From a bacterium (lineage in GTDB: Bacteria > Planctomycetota > Planctomycetia > Kolteriales > Kolteriaceae): DNA of 37,288 nt. The notes under the pieces were generated by a model. It worked only from the letters and a program-made list of their open reading frames with translations. It searched no databases and was not told where the DNA came from. The translations under genes and the position numbers were made by a program. This document shows, one piece after another, positions 14,960 through 23,968 of the stretch. Location of the stretch: positions 1-37,288 of the forward strand of contig JAIEPU010000095.1 of assembly GCA_019748235.1 (NCBI GenBank). Reading direction: 5' to 3'. Within the stretch, counting starts at the first letter, position 1; each line of letters begins with the position of its first letter.

Positions 14960-16543
14960 TTACTTTCCCGACGGACGATAGCTGGAAAGTGAATAACCAC
15001 GGGAGATTGCGACAAAACCCTCGACTTGAGCACGCTTCCAAGCTTCGTCGCGCGATAACTCCAAAGCCAACAGTTGAGCGACTTTTGGAGCAGAATCGAC
15101 GGCCGCCTGAGCATCTAGGAACAGCGTCCGCGTCCTCCGTGCAAGCACGTCTTCCACCGTCCGGGCCATCTCGTGCCGCGCCGCCCAAACGACTTCTCCC
15201 AACCGATACGGCAGACGAGGGTGAATGGGATCGTTCCACCCCGGCTGCGATCGGCAAAGGGTATCAACGTCTGAAAGGTCAGAACCGTGCGGACAGAAAT
15301 CGCTGCTGACGGGGGGGCCGTCTTGCGCTCCGTGAAGCCGTAAATGAGCCGTTTGGCATGCCTTCTTCGGAAGGCCAGCCACCTCGGCGGCGCGATCGAC
15401 GGCGTCTTGTGCCATGCGCCGGTACGTGGTCCACTTCCCGCCGGTAATCGTTAGCATGCCCGATCTCTCGACAACGATGGTGTGGTCACGAGAGATGACT
15501 GCGGTCTTCGCATGCCCCTTTAGACTAACCAGAGGACGAAGGCCGGCGTAGATGCTTCGCACATCGGAATCCGTCGGGTCTTTCGACAAGTATTCGCGAG
15601 CGTGCTTCAAAACAAAGCCAATCTCCTCTTCGAGCGCTCGCGGTTCGAAAAGGGCATCTTTCACCGGCGTGTCGGTCGTGCCGATCACGGTATGACTATG
15701 CCACGGAATCGCGAAGAGGACTCGACCGTCATCCGTTCGTGGCACGATGATGGCCGACGTTCCAGGTAGAAATTCGCGATCGAGGACAAGATGAATTCCC
15801 TGGCTGGGCTGCACCATCTTGTGAATGTTCGGGTCGTCGAGCTGCCGGATGTGATCAGCGAAGACCCCGGTCGCATTGATGACGATCTTCGCCTTTATCT
15901 GAAATTCTTCCTCGGTCTCGTGAATGTGCGCGACAATTCCTTCCACATGCCCGGCGGAGTTCTTGATGAGCCGCACACAGGGTGCATAGTTGAGAAGAAG
16001 CGCCCCCTGCTCCACCGCGGTGCGAGCCATGTGAATGAGAAGGCGCGTATCGTCGAACTGGCCGTCGTGATAGAGGACGCTTCCGCGAAGTCCGTTTGCT
16101 TCGAGCGTGGGAACTTGTTCCAGCGTTGCTTGTCGCGACAGAACCTTCGATCGTCCAATGCCATGTCCGACGGCGAGTGCGTCGTACACCTTTAAGCCGA
16201 GACCATAGAAAGGTTTCTCCCACCACTTGTAGGCCGGCAGGATGAAAGAGAGATCGCGAGCCACATGCGGGGCGTTCTTAAGGAGAAGCGACCTCTCGTA
16301 CAAGGCCTCGGTAACGAGCTTGACGTTGCCTTGTTGTAAGTACCGTACGCCGCCATGCACTAGCTTTGTGCTGCGACTTGACGTTCCCTTGCCGAAATCG
16401 GACTGCTCAACGAGGAGAGTGGAATAGCCACGAGTGACGGCATCAATCGCAATACCGACGCCTGTTGCTCCGCCGCCAACGATAACAACGTCCCAGACAC
16501 CTTTTTCGTCTCGCAGGCGAGAGAGCATCTGATCGCGATTCAT
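14960..16543 (-). CDS. glpD: Glycerol-3-phosphate dehydrogenase (FAD-dependent, aerobic type)
   Basis: 527 residues. VWDVVIVGGGATGVGIAIDA is the FAD Rossmann motif near residue 17; GTSSRSTKLVHGGVRYLQQG is the GlpD signature that contacts FAD and substrate; ITGGKWTTYRRMAQDAVD is the second conserved GlpD block, followed by the C-terminal helical domain. The enzyme oxidises sn-glycerol 3-phosphate to dihydroxyacetone phosphate at the inner membrane and passes electrons to quinone. It lies 102 bases downstream of glpK on the same strand, so the two probably form an operon for glycerol use. The gene has no clear terminator before the ALDH gene 103 bases on. Confidence 0.94.
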   Translation of the reverse strand: MNRDQMLSRLRDEKGVWDVVIVGGGATGVGIAIDAVTRGYSTLLVEQSDFGKGTSSRSTKLVHGGVRYLQQGNVKLVTEALYERSLLLKNAPHVARDLSFILPAYKWWEKPFYGLGLKVYDALAVGHGIGRSKVLSRQATLEQVPTLEANGLRGSVLYHDGQFDDTRLLIHMARTAVEQGALLLNYAPCVRLIKNSAGHVEGIVAHIHETEEEFQIKAKIVINATGVFADHIRQLDDPNIHKMVQPSQGIHLVLDREFLPGTSAIIVPRTDDGRVLFAIPWHSHTVIGTTDTPVKDALFEPRALEEEIGFVLKHAREYLSKDPTDSDVRSIYAGLRPLVSLKGHAKTAVISRDHTIVVERSGMLTITGGKWTTYRRMAQDAVDRAAEVAGLPKKACQTAHLRLHGAQDGPPVSSDFCPHGSDLSDVDTLCRSQPGWNDPIHPRLPYRLGEVVWAARHEMARTVEDVLARRTRTLFLDAQAAVDSAPKVAQLLALELSRDEAWKRAQVEGFVAISRGYSLSSYRPSGK

Positions 16544-16645
16544 ACACCTCGCCTTGTCTAACGGCTTGCGAATCGTGGTGACGGTACTTTACTTCCACGA
16601 AGAGATTACCTATCGATCGAATTCGCGCGAATCACTCTTTTGATT

Positions 16646-18151
16646 CTACGATGTCGCCGTATCTTCTGGTTCCCAGCCCTTCGCACGAGAAACGGCGTCA
16701 TCCCAACGTCGGCGAAGATGCGATGCCGCGTCTGCCTTTAATTGAGGCTCGAACCGTTGATCGACGGCCCACTGATTCGAAATCTCAGCAACATCCTCCC
16801 AATAACCGACGGCGAGCCCCGCCAAGTAGGCCGCGCCCAAGGCTGTCGTTTCGGTCACCTTGGGACGAATGACAGGGATTCGAAGGAGATCGGCCTGAAT
16901 CTGCATGAGGAGATTGTCGCGTGAGGCACCTCCGTCGACTCGAAGTTCCGCGAGGTCTATACCTGAATCCGACTTCATCGCGTCAAGGACGTCTGCTACT
17001 TGAAATGCGATCGCTTCGACGGCCGCACGAGCAATGTGCCCGGCTGTTACGCCCCGCGTGATTCCCGCGATCACACCCCGCGCGTACGGATCCCAGTGAG
17101 GCGTTCCGAGACCGGCGAATGCCGGGACGAGGTAAACGCCTCCGTTGTCCGGCACGGATAATGCAAGCCTTTGAACATCGCTTGATGACTTGATGATGCC
17201 CAGTCCGTCACGAAGCCACTGTACGACGGCTCCGCCGATGAAGACGCTTCCCTCGAGCGCGTATTCCGTTCGCTTACCGATCTTCCATGCGACGGTCGTC
17301 AGAAGGTTATGCTTCGATTCAACTGCTTCCGTCCCGGTGTTCATGAGCATGAAACAACCCGTTCCATAGGTGTTCTTTGCCATGCCCGGCTGAACGCACA
17401 TCTGGCCGAAGAGAGCCGCCTGTTGATCCCCCGCGATGCCGGAAATCGGAATCGAATGCATGAGGGCGGACTCATCCGCGTGTCCGTACACTTCGCTTGA
17501 TGATTTCACTTCGGGGAGAACAGAACGAGGCACTCGGAGAAGCTTCAGGAGTTCATCGTCCCAGTCTCCCTTTTTGATGTCGTAAAGCATCGTGCGAGAG
17601 GCATTGCTGACATCGGTGACATGTGTCTTCCCCTTCGTCAAATTCCAGATCAGCCAAGTATCGACCGTGCCGAAAGCGAGGTTCCCCGCGTCTGCCGCCG
17701 CACGTGCGCCAGAAACGTTGTCCAAAATCCACGCCAGCTTGGTGCCGGAAAAGTACGCATCAATGACCAGCCCGGTCTTTTGGCGAATGTCTTTCTCGGC
17801 TCCATCGGCTTTGAGTTTGTCACACGCGCCGGCAGTTCGGCGGTCTTGCCAAACGATCGCGTTATAGATCGGCTTGCCAGTCTTCTTATCCCAAACGATG
17901 GTCGTTTCGCGCTGATTGGTGATTCCGATTGCGGCAACTTGGCTTGGGGTCAAACCGGCATGAGCCAAGACGTCGCGCGCGGTCCCGATCTGCGACTCCC
18001 AGATTTCGATCGGATTGTGCTCAACCCAACCGGGCTTTGGAAAAATCTGTTCGAATTCGCGCTGGGCCGTATCGAGGATCTTGCCGGACTTATCAAACAC
18101 GATGGTGCGTGAACTAGTCGTCCCTTGATCAAACGCGAGAATGTACGACAT
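16646..18151 (-). CDS. glpK: Glycerol kinase
   Basis: 501 residues, the usual size. [20 protein letters not shown] is the phosphate-1 motif; [46 protein letters not shown] and [13 protein letters not shown] are glycerol kinase blocks with the glycerol-binding Arg-Glu; [13 protein letters not shown] appears as [34 protein letters not shown] and the C-terminal [19 protein letters not shown] complete the FGGY fold. It phosphorylates glycerol with ATP in the cytoplasm; glpD follows. The ATG at 18151 begins the conserved core and has GGGGGA upstream, so the 11-residue extension to 18184 is unlikely. No glpF or glpR is in the window. A candidate promoter lies at 18196-18224. Confidence 0.96.
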   Translation of the reverse strand: MSYILAFDQGTTSSRTIVFDKSGKILDTAQREFEQIFPKPGWVEHNPIEIWESQIGTARDVLAHAGLTPSQVAAIGITNQRETTIVWDKKTGKPIYNAIVWQDRRTAGACDKLKADGAEKDIRQKTGLVIDAYFSGTKLAWILDNVSGARAAADAGNLAFGTVDTWLIWNLTKGKTHVTDVSNASRTMLYDIKKGDWDDELLKLLRVPRSVLPEVKSSSEVYGHADESALMHSIPISGIAGDQQAALFGQMCVQPGMAKNTYGTGCFMLMNTGTEAVESKHNLLTTVAWKIGKRTEYALEGSVFIGGAVVQWLRDGLGIIKSSSDVQRLALSVPDNGGVYLVPAFAGLGTPHWDPYARGVIAGITRGVTAGHIARAAVEAIAFQVADVLDAMKSDSGIDLAELRVDGGASRDNLLMQIQADLLRIPVIRPKVTETTALGAAYLAGLAVGYWEDVAEISNQWAVDQRFEPQLKADAASHLRRRWDDAVSRAKGWEPEDTATS

Positions 18152-18195
18152 GGAATCCCCCGGCCCGATATGCAAGTTCCCCACAGTCCCGACTC

Positions 18196-18224
18196 ATTTC
18201 AGAGAGTTGACGGGAGGAGGTCAA
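18196..18224 (-). promoter_or_regulatory. Candidate sigma70-type promoter of glpK-glpD
   Basis: On the minus strand TTGACC (18224-18219) and TGAAAT (18201-18196) are separated by exactly 17 bases and match the consensus at five and four positions. This gives a leader of about 38 bases before glpK. The upstream gene ends in a terminator, so an own promoter is required here. Confidence 0.5.
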
Positions 18225-18260
18225 GGATAAGATCTCTCATCAAATCGATTTCAACACCCG

Positions 18261-18298
18261 AAAAGAAAAAATGGCCTCGCACCTAAAGGTTCGAGACC
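18261..18298 (-). terminator. Rho-independent terminator of the fadB-acyl-CoA dehydrogenase unit
   Basis: On the minus strand GGTCTCGAACC and GGTGCGAGGCC form an 11-bp stem (one G.U, one mismatch) with the loop TTTA, followed directly by ATTTTTTCTTTT. It starts 33 bases after the acyl-CoA dehydrogenase stop and separates this unit from glpK. It is the clearest terminator in the window. Confidence 0.88.
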
Positions 18299-18330
18299 AC
18301 GGTTTCTTCGATCACCAAGCGACGGAACAA

Positions 18331-20241
18331 TTACTGCTTGTAGGGCATGTGAATCTCCTCTGCCGGGACGCCAGCGAGCGCTTCGAACTGACCGTCGGCG
18401 ACCATGTCACCCAGCTCGCAGATCCGGCGAAGGTAGCGGTCGCTCGGACGCTTGCCACGCAGCTTCGTCGCAAGTTCCTCACACATGAGTTCGCCGGCAA
18501 GTTGATTCACTTCCGACTTTTGCCGCCCCGACCAAAGGCCTGTCACGATGATCGTGGTAAGATCTCGCACGCGCGAGGAGATCTCGTTGATTCGGCACTG
18601 ACGATCGGCCAACGTGAGCTGGAATTTCGTCATGGCCGATGAAATCTCGAGCCGACTCCGCTGAATCTTATCGATCGCCCACTCGACGTGCTCTTTCGTT
18701 CCCTCGGGCAACGTCGGCAAGAATGGGACCGAGGACCCATGCAGCTTTTCGAGGAACTGCCAGCCCGCGTACGCCTTCAGGGGTTCGCGCAGAGCCCAGA
18801 GGTGGGCCGGGTTCTTCATATTCGGTTTTGAAATTCGCTGGTCATGTAAGATTCGACCAATGGGTTCGAAGAACTTCTGCCCATGTTCTTTGATGAGCGA
18901 TTTCAGGAACGCCATCCCCAGCATCTCTCCCTCCCCCTCGTAAATGCAAGGAGCGAGGAACTCGTGAACGTTGTCGCCGAAGCTGTGGCCATGGAGGAAT
19001 GCTCGACCACCATGTGTCTTCATAAAGAGTTCGAGCGCCGCATCCTTCTGGCTTTCGCTGGCGAAGATCTTTGCGACGATGCATTCCATCTCGCCGCGAT
19101 AGCCTTGCTCCAGAAGCCAGGCACACCAAGTCGCGATCGAGTCGCACGCCATCACCCGACCTGCCAAACGACCGATGCGTGATTGAACGAGCTCTCGCTT
19201 GATGATCGATTGACCATAGGTGCGGCGGAACTTCGCCCAAGGAATCATGCTGGCGAGCATTGTTCGCATACCGCCCGACGCCAACGAGCAAAGAGCCACG
19301 CGGCCGAGGTTGAGGCCGTGATACGCGACCAAAAGACCGTTTCCGACCGGAGGAACGATTCGATTTTCCTTGGGAACGCGGAAGTTGTTGAAACGAAGTC
19401 CGTAGTTGTGCCCGCGACGAAGTGCGTAAAGACCGTAGTGAACGAACTGGAAGTTGTCGGTCTCCTTCTCGGGTAGATCACAAATAAGCACTGAGGGAGT
19501 ATCGTCGATCATGCAGACGACACCGATCGAGCGGCCGAAATAGGCATTCGTGATGAAGAGCTTTTCGCCGGAGAGGACGTAGGAATCGCCGTCGCGATAG
19601 GCCTTGGTCCGGAGAGCTGTTAAATCGGAACCCGCATTGGGTTCCGTCAAAGCGAAACCGGAAAGAGGCCGCCCCTTGGCGAGACGGGGCAGGTACCGCT
19701 TCTTCTGCTCATTCGTCCCAAATGTTTTAATCGGATCTACACATCCGACGCAACCGTGAATGGATGCGAGCCCGGCGATGGTCGCGTCGATCGTTGCCAT
19801 GCGCGCGACGAAGGGGAAAAATGCCGTCGGCGGACACTCGAGTCCTCCGTATTCGCGGGGAACGAGCATACTCCAATAGCCAGCGTCTCCGAGCTCGTGG
19901 TAAACGCTCTCTGGGATCTTTCCCTTCTCATTGAAAAGCGAATTCACCTTTCGATACTTCGCGACGACTTCGATCGAACGATCCATCGCCTGTTTGATAT
20001 CACGTGCGGGCTCTTGTCGTTCGGGGATGAAAAGATCGACGGGAAAATAACGATCCCACACGGCACGGTGAACGGGGCTTGCCTCGGTCCGATACTTCCT
20101 GTCGAAGAGCTTCTCAACCATTTCGTCGGCACGATCGAGAGCACCGGTCGTTCTAGTTTCTTCCTCGGTCTTTCCCGCAAGCTTGAGAGAAGTTTCCAGG
20201 AACGATTCCTGCTCCTTCTTGGGCGTTGATAATTGAGTCAT
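18331..20241 (-). CDS. Acyl-CoA dehydrogenase, long/very-long-chain type
   Basis: 636 residues, the size of VLCAD/ACAD9-like enzymes with a C-terminal extra domain rather than the 380-residue short type. About residues 110-170 form the N-terminal helical domain (ELGDAGYWSMLVPREYGGL); FALTEPNAGSDLTALRTKA is the FAD/substrate beta-domain signature; YGQSIIKRELVQSRIGRLAG and the C-terminal THGGRAFLHGHSF and PCIYEGEGEML follow, the last carrying the putative catalytic Glu. It introduces the first double bond in fatty acyl-CoA, giving electrons to ETF. It lies 116 bases downstream of the FadB-like gene and ends in a strong terminator, so fadB and this gene form one transcript. Confidence 0.9.
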   Translation of the reverse strand: MTQLSTPKKEQESFLETSLKLAGKTEEETRTTGALDRADEMVEKLFDRKYRTEASPVHRAVWDRYFPVDLFIPERQEPARDIKQAMDRSIEVVAKYRKVNSLFNEKGKIPESVYHELGDAGYWSMLVPREYGGLECPPTAFFPFVARMATIDATIAGLASIHGCVGCVDPIKTFGTNEQKKRYLPRLAKGRPLSGFALTEPNAGSDLTALRTKAYRDGDSYVLSGEKLFITNAYFGRSIGVVCMIDDTPSVLICDLPEKETDNFQFVHYGLYALRRGHNYGLRFNNFRVPKENRIVPPVGNGLLVAYHGLNLGRVALCSLASGGMRTMLASMIPWAKFRRTYGQSIIKRELVQSRIGRLAGRVMACDSIATWCAWLLEQGYRGEMECIVAKIFASESQKDAALELFMKTHGGRAFLHGHSFGDNVHEFLAPCIYEGEGEMLGMAFLKSLIKEHGQKFFEPIGRILHDQRISKPNMKNPAHLWALREPLKAYAGWQFLEKLHGSSVPFLPTLPEGTKEHVEWAIDKIQRSRLEISSAMTKFQLTLADRQCRINEISSRVRDLTTIIVTGLWSGRQKSEVNQLAGELMCEELATKLRGKRPSDRYLRRICELGDMVADGQFEALAGVPAEEIHMPYKQ

Positions 20242-20357
20242 GGCAGTTCCCCCCGCTGATTGGCAATCACCCCAAAATCAACACCCCTTCCTCCCCAGCA
20301 ATCGAAGGCCGGGAAGGAAGTCCGCAAGTTGATGATAACGTCTGGACTGGACTATGC

Positions 20358-22460
20358 CTATTTCTTGGCAGCATTTCGGAGCCACGGCGACGGCTCGTAC
20401 ACTTTGCCGTATTTGGCGGCATATTTATCGAGGGCCGCGACAATCTTGTCGAAACCGACCTTCTTCGCATAGTTCATCACACCCCCGCGATAGGCAGGGA
20501 AGCCAAATCCCATGACCGTTGCGACGTCGGCATCGCCCGGCGTGAGCGTCGTTTGATCGTGCAGACAATCGGCCGCGATGTTGACCCACGTATAGACGAT
20601 ACGCTCGGTGATCTCTTCCTTCGAGATGTCGGTTCGAGGAGTAATGCCGAGTTGCTTTCGAGTTTCGACGACCATTGCCTCGAAGCCGGGATCTGGTGAT
20701 TTCTTCTTCGAATCGTCGTAGGCGTAGAACCCCTTCCCCGCCTTTTGCCCGTGCCTGCCATCCTTGAACATCATGTCGAGCAAGGGAGAAATCGTCCGTG
20801 CGCGCGCCGGATAGGCTTTCATCATGCCGGGAGTCGCGTGATAGCCGATATCATTTCCCGCCATGTCCCCCATCGTGAACGGACCCATCGGAAATCCGAA
20901 TTCGACCAACGCATCATCGATCTGCTGTACGGTCGCTCCCTCTTCCAGAATCGCATTTGCTTCCGCTCCGTACGCAAACGCAATGCGGTTGGTGAGGAAC
21001 CCGTAACAATCTCGTACGAGAACCGGAGTTTTCTTAATCTTCTTCGCGAGATCGAGGCAGGTTTGAATCGTCTCTTTCGACGTCTTGTCGAATCGAATGA
21101 TCTCGAGCAGCGGCATGGCGCGGGCGGGACTGAAGAAGTGAAGCCCGATCACCTTGGTCGGATCGTTCGTCACCGTCGCCAACTCAGCAATGGGAAGTGT
21201 GGATGTATTGGACGCCAGGATGCAGCTTGGCTTGACGACCGCCACAAGTTTCTTGAAGACTTCCTTCTTCACGTCCATTCGTTCGAATACCGCTTCGATG
21301 ATGAGGTCGGCATCCTTGAACGAAGAATAATCGAGCGTCGGGGTGAGACGATCGATTCCCTTTTGCGCATCTTCCTGCTTCAGCTTCTTTTGCTCGACCC
21401 GACGGGCAAAGTGCCCCTTGATCACATCGACCGCGGCTTGAAGACGTCCTTCATCTGCTTCGAGAAGTGTGACCGGGTATCCTGCCAGCAGGTGAACGAA
21501 CGCAATGTCGCGTCCCATCGTTCCACCACCGACGACACCGATCTTCTCGAGCTTGAGCGGCGCGACCCCTTCGAGTTCGGGAATCTTGGTCGTCGAGCGT
21601 GACGCGAAGAAGAAGTGGATGAGTCCCTGCGATTCCTCGTCGAAGTAGCATTCGACGAAGAGGTCTTGCTCCGCCTTGATACCGGCGGCGTAACCTTTAG
21701 TAACTCCTTCCTCAATACATTTGATTGCCCGGCCGGGGGCACGCATCTTGAACGGAGATTGCTCGAGCATTTGCCGCGCCATGGTGAAGATCTGCTCGAT
21801 CATCTCAGCGGGGGGAATCTTGTCTGACTTCTCGCGAGCCTTGGGATGTGAGGTTTGCTTACTCTTCTCTTCGGCAAGTGCGATTGCGGTGTCGAGCAGT
21901 TGATCGGGCTGAACCAGCTTGTCGACGAGCCCGAGCTTCTCCGCCTTCGCGGCATCGATGATCTTTCCCTGTCCGATGATCTGAAGTCCGTCCACCAATC
22001 CAACCAAGCGGGGAAGACGTTGCGTCCCCCCAGCGCCGGGGAGCAAACCAACTTTCACTTCCGGCAATCCCATCGTCGCGGTGGTATCCGCGATGCGATA
22101 CTGGCATCCCATCGCCAGTTCGCAGCCCCCACCTAGGGCATTGCCGCTGATGGCCGCCACGATCGGCTTGGGGCTGTCTTCCATTCTGTCGAGCATGACA
22201 TGTGTCTTGGGCATGTTGCTCTTAATGAGAGCCGGATCAGCTTCGGTGCTGACCGATGAAAGGTCGAAGCCGGCACTAAAATTCTTACCCTTGCCGATAA
22301 TCACGATCCCTCGAACCGAAGCGTCGGCGACGAGATCGCGAATGGTCTGATCGATTGCCTGGAACATCTCGAAACTGAGTGAATTGACCGGGGGATTATT
22401 CAGGGTGACGACGGCGATTCCCCCACGATTTTCGACCAATAAGAGCGGTGACGAGCCCAT
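20358..22460 (-). CDS. Bifunctional enoyl-CoA hydratase / 3-hydroxyacyl-CoA dehydrogenase (FadB/FadJ type)
   Basis: 700 residues. The N-terminal crotonase domain has [28 protein letters not shown] and [19 protein letters not shown] with both catalytic Glu residues (near 115 and 137). From about residue 305 the dehydrogenase starts with [34 protein letters not shown] carries the catalytic His and [15 protein letters not shown] follows; two C-terminal 3HCDH domains end the protein ([38 protein letters not shown]). It performs steps two and three of beta-oxidation. ATG 22460 with AGGGGG upstream starts the crotonase fold; the 66-residue extension to 22658 has no conserved sequence and runs through the promoter region. 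The thiolase is divergent. Confidence 0.93.
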   Translation of the reverse strand: MGSSPLLLVENRGGIAVVTLNNPPVNSLSFEMFQAIDQTIRDLVADASVRGIVIIGKGKNFSAGFDLSSVSTEADPALIKSNMPKTHVMLDRMEDSPKPIVAAISGNALGGGCELAMGCQYRIADTTATMGLPEVKVGLLPGAGGTQRLPRLVGLVDGLQIIGQGKIIDAAKAEKLGLVDKLVQPDQLLDTAIALAEEKSKQTSHPKAREKSDKIPPAEMIEQIFTMARQMLEQSPFKMRAPGRAIKCIEEGVTKGYAAGIKAEQDLFVECYFDEESQGLIHFFFASRSTTKIPELEGVAPLKLEKIGVVGGGTMGRDIAFVHLLAGYPVTLLEADEGRLQAAVDVIKGHFARRVEQKKLKQEDAQKGIDRLTPTLDYSSFKDADLIIEAVFERMDVKKEVFKKLVAVVKPSCILASNTSTLPIAELATVTNDPTKVIGLHFFSPARAMPLLEIIRFDKTSKETIQTCLDLAKKIKKTPVLVRDCYGFLTNRIAFAYGAEANAILEEGATVQQIDDALVEFGFPMGPFTMGDMAGNDIGYHATPGMMKAYPARARTISPLLDMMFKDGRHGQKAGKGFYAYDDSKKKSPDPGFEAMVVETRKQLGITPRTDISKEEITERIVYTWVNIAADCLHDQTTLTPGDADVATVMGFGFPAYRGGVMNYAKKVGFDKIVAALDKYAAKYGKVYEPSPWLRNAAKK

Positions 22461-22551
22461 TTTCGAATTCCCCCTGAAGTGCGATACCTGTACGAAATGA
22501 TTCTCTCCCAGGACGGACCAGACGGATTCCCAGGAGCAGTTGAGAAAGGTG

Positions 22552-22570
22552 ACCGTTGCTTTCGAACGGT
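22552..22570. promoter_or_regulatory. Inverted repeat in the divergent fadB/thiolase control region
   Basis: ACCGTT (22552-22557) and AACGGT (22565-22570) are perfect 6-base arms around a 7-base spacer, in the 260-base gap between divergent beta-oxidation genes; a TATATATA stretch lies just beside it (22583-22590). It could be the operator of a fatty-acid-responsive repressor. Short arms make chance occurrence possible. Confidence 0.3.
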
Positions 22571-22720
22571 AATTCACGAGACTATATATAACGACAGCGG
22601 AGCCGGTCTCGGAATTCGGCAGCCCCGAAAAGTGCGACGACCTGCATCCCTTTCCCATCTCAGTCAGCCGTTCCGCTCTCTTCTTTTGGGCGAAACCTTT
22701 TGTCGGGGGACAATTTTGTC

Positions 22721-23878
22721 ATGGGCGAACCAGTGATCGTGGGGGGAGTTCGTACCCCGTTTGGCCGTCGAAATGGTGCATTCCGAGATACTCATCCCGC
22801 CGTCCTACTTTCTGGTCTGCTTGACCAACTCACCAAGAAGACCGGTGTCGATAAGGGAGCGATCGGAGACGTGGTTTGCGGTTGCGTGTCTCCCGTTCAA
22901 GAGCAGGGAGCGAACATCGGTCGAATCGCCACTCTTCGGGCCGGCTTCCCTGTCCAGGTCCCCGCCGTCACGCTCAACCGAATGTGCGGATCGAGCCAAC
23001 AAGCCATTCACTTTGCCGCGCAGGAAATTGCAGCTGGAGATGTTTCCTACGCCATCGGCTGTGGCATTGAGAACATGTCGCGAGTTCCCATGGGAAGCGA
23101 CTTCATGCTTCCGACCGGTGGATTCAGCATCCCTGAAACCGGCCACGATCTCATTCACCAGGGAGAGAGCTCCGAACGGATCGCGGAGAAGTACGGGCTG
23201 ACGCGAAAAGATGTCGATGAGTTCTCCATCGAAAGTCATCGCCGCGCGAGCGCTGCGATCAAGGCTGGTAAATATAAGGAGGTCGTTTCGACTTCCGGCG
23301 TGGATGCCGAAGGGAAGGGAATCGACCTTACGCGCGATGAAGGCGTTCGCGACGTGATCGATCCCGCGAAGATCGCCAGCCTGAAGCCGGCATTCCGCCC
23401 TGAGGGGCAAGGTGTTACTACGGCCGCGAATTCGAGCCAGATCTCTGACGGCGCCTCTGCCGTGCTTGTCGCCGATCGAGATCGCGCGAAGGCGGATGGC
23501 CTGACGCCGAAGTTTAAGTTCCGCGCTCGCGTCGCCGTGGGTGACGATCCGACGATCCAGCTCATGGGAGTCGTTCCCGCAACCAAGCTCGCCCTTGAAC
23601 GAGCCAAGCTCAGCTTGAATGACATCGACTGGATCGAGATCAACGAAGCTTTTGCGACCGTCGTGCTCGGATGGGCGAAAGAACTCAAGCCGAACATGGA
23701 AAAGGTCAACCCAATGGGGGGAGCGATTGCTCACGGCCATCCGCTCGGAGCGACCGGCGCCGGGCTCATGGCGAAGATGTGCAACGCCCTAGAATCGCAT
23801 AACCTTTCGCTCGGTTTGCAAGTGATGTGCATCGGCCACGGCATGGCGACCTGTACCATCATCGAGCGAATCGGGTAA
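22721..23878 (+). CDS. Acetyl-CoA acyltransferase (3-ketoacyl-CoA thiolase)
   Basis: 385 residues, thiolase length. [20 protein letters not shown] is the thiolase N-terminus; [20 protein letters not shown] holds the acyl-accepting Cys (about residue 84); [16 protein letters not shown] is the NEAF motif; [20 protein letters not shown] holds the catalytic His; [16 protein letters not shown] holds the second Cys (usual CxGGG/CIGxG). It cleaves 3-ketoacyl-CoA to acetyl-CoA and shortened acyl-CoA, the last step of beta-oxidation. It is transcribed divergently from the fadB-acyl-CoA dehydrogenase unit, from a shared 260-base region. ATG 22721 with GGGGGA about ten bases upstream is preferred to a TTG seven codons earlier. 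A terminator follows. Confidence 0.94.
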   Translation: MGEPVIVGGVRTPFGRRNGAFRDTHPAVLLSGLLDQLTKKTGVDKGAIGDVVCGCVSPVQEQGANIGRIATLRAGFPVQVPAVTLNRMCGSSQQAIHFAAQEIAAGDVSYAIGCGIENMSRVPMGSDFMLPTGGFSIPETGHDLIHQGESSERIAEKYGLTRKDVDEFSIESHRRASAAIKAGKYKEVVSTSGVDAEGKGIDLTRDEGVRDVIDPAKIASLKPAFRPEGQGVTTAANSSQISDGASAVLVADRDRAKADGLTPKFKFRARVAVGDDPTIQLMGVVPATKLALERAKLSLNDIDWIEINEAFATVVLGWAKELKPNMEKVNPMGGAIAHGHPLGATGAGLMAKMCNALESHNLSLGLQVMCIGHGMATCTIIERIG

Positions 23879-23904
23879 GTTTCGTTCGCTGGTTTACGAC
23901 ACAC

Positions 23905-23945
23905 GAGGCCCGACCATCACTGAATGGCGGGCCTCTTTAATTGTT
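23905..23945 (+). terminator. Rho-independent terminator of the thiolase gene
   Basis: GAGGCCCG (23905-23912) pairs with CGGGCCTC (23928-23935), continued inside by CCAT/ATGG with a one-base bulge, so the stem has 12 pairs and a six-base loop. TTTAATTGTT follows. It lies 27 bases past the thiolase stop; the convergent ABC-F gene ends 34 bases beyond the stem. Confidence 0.8.
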
Positions 23946-23968
23946 GGGTGGCCAGAAAGGAAATCAAA

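Noticed and set aside
22805..23740. Minus-strand frame of 311 codons opposite the thiolase gene
   Set aside because: Antisense shadow of a gene with intact catalytic residues.
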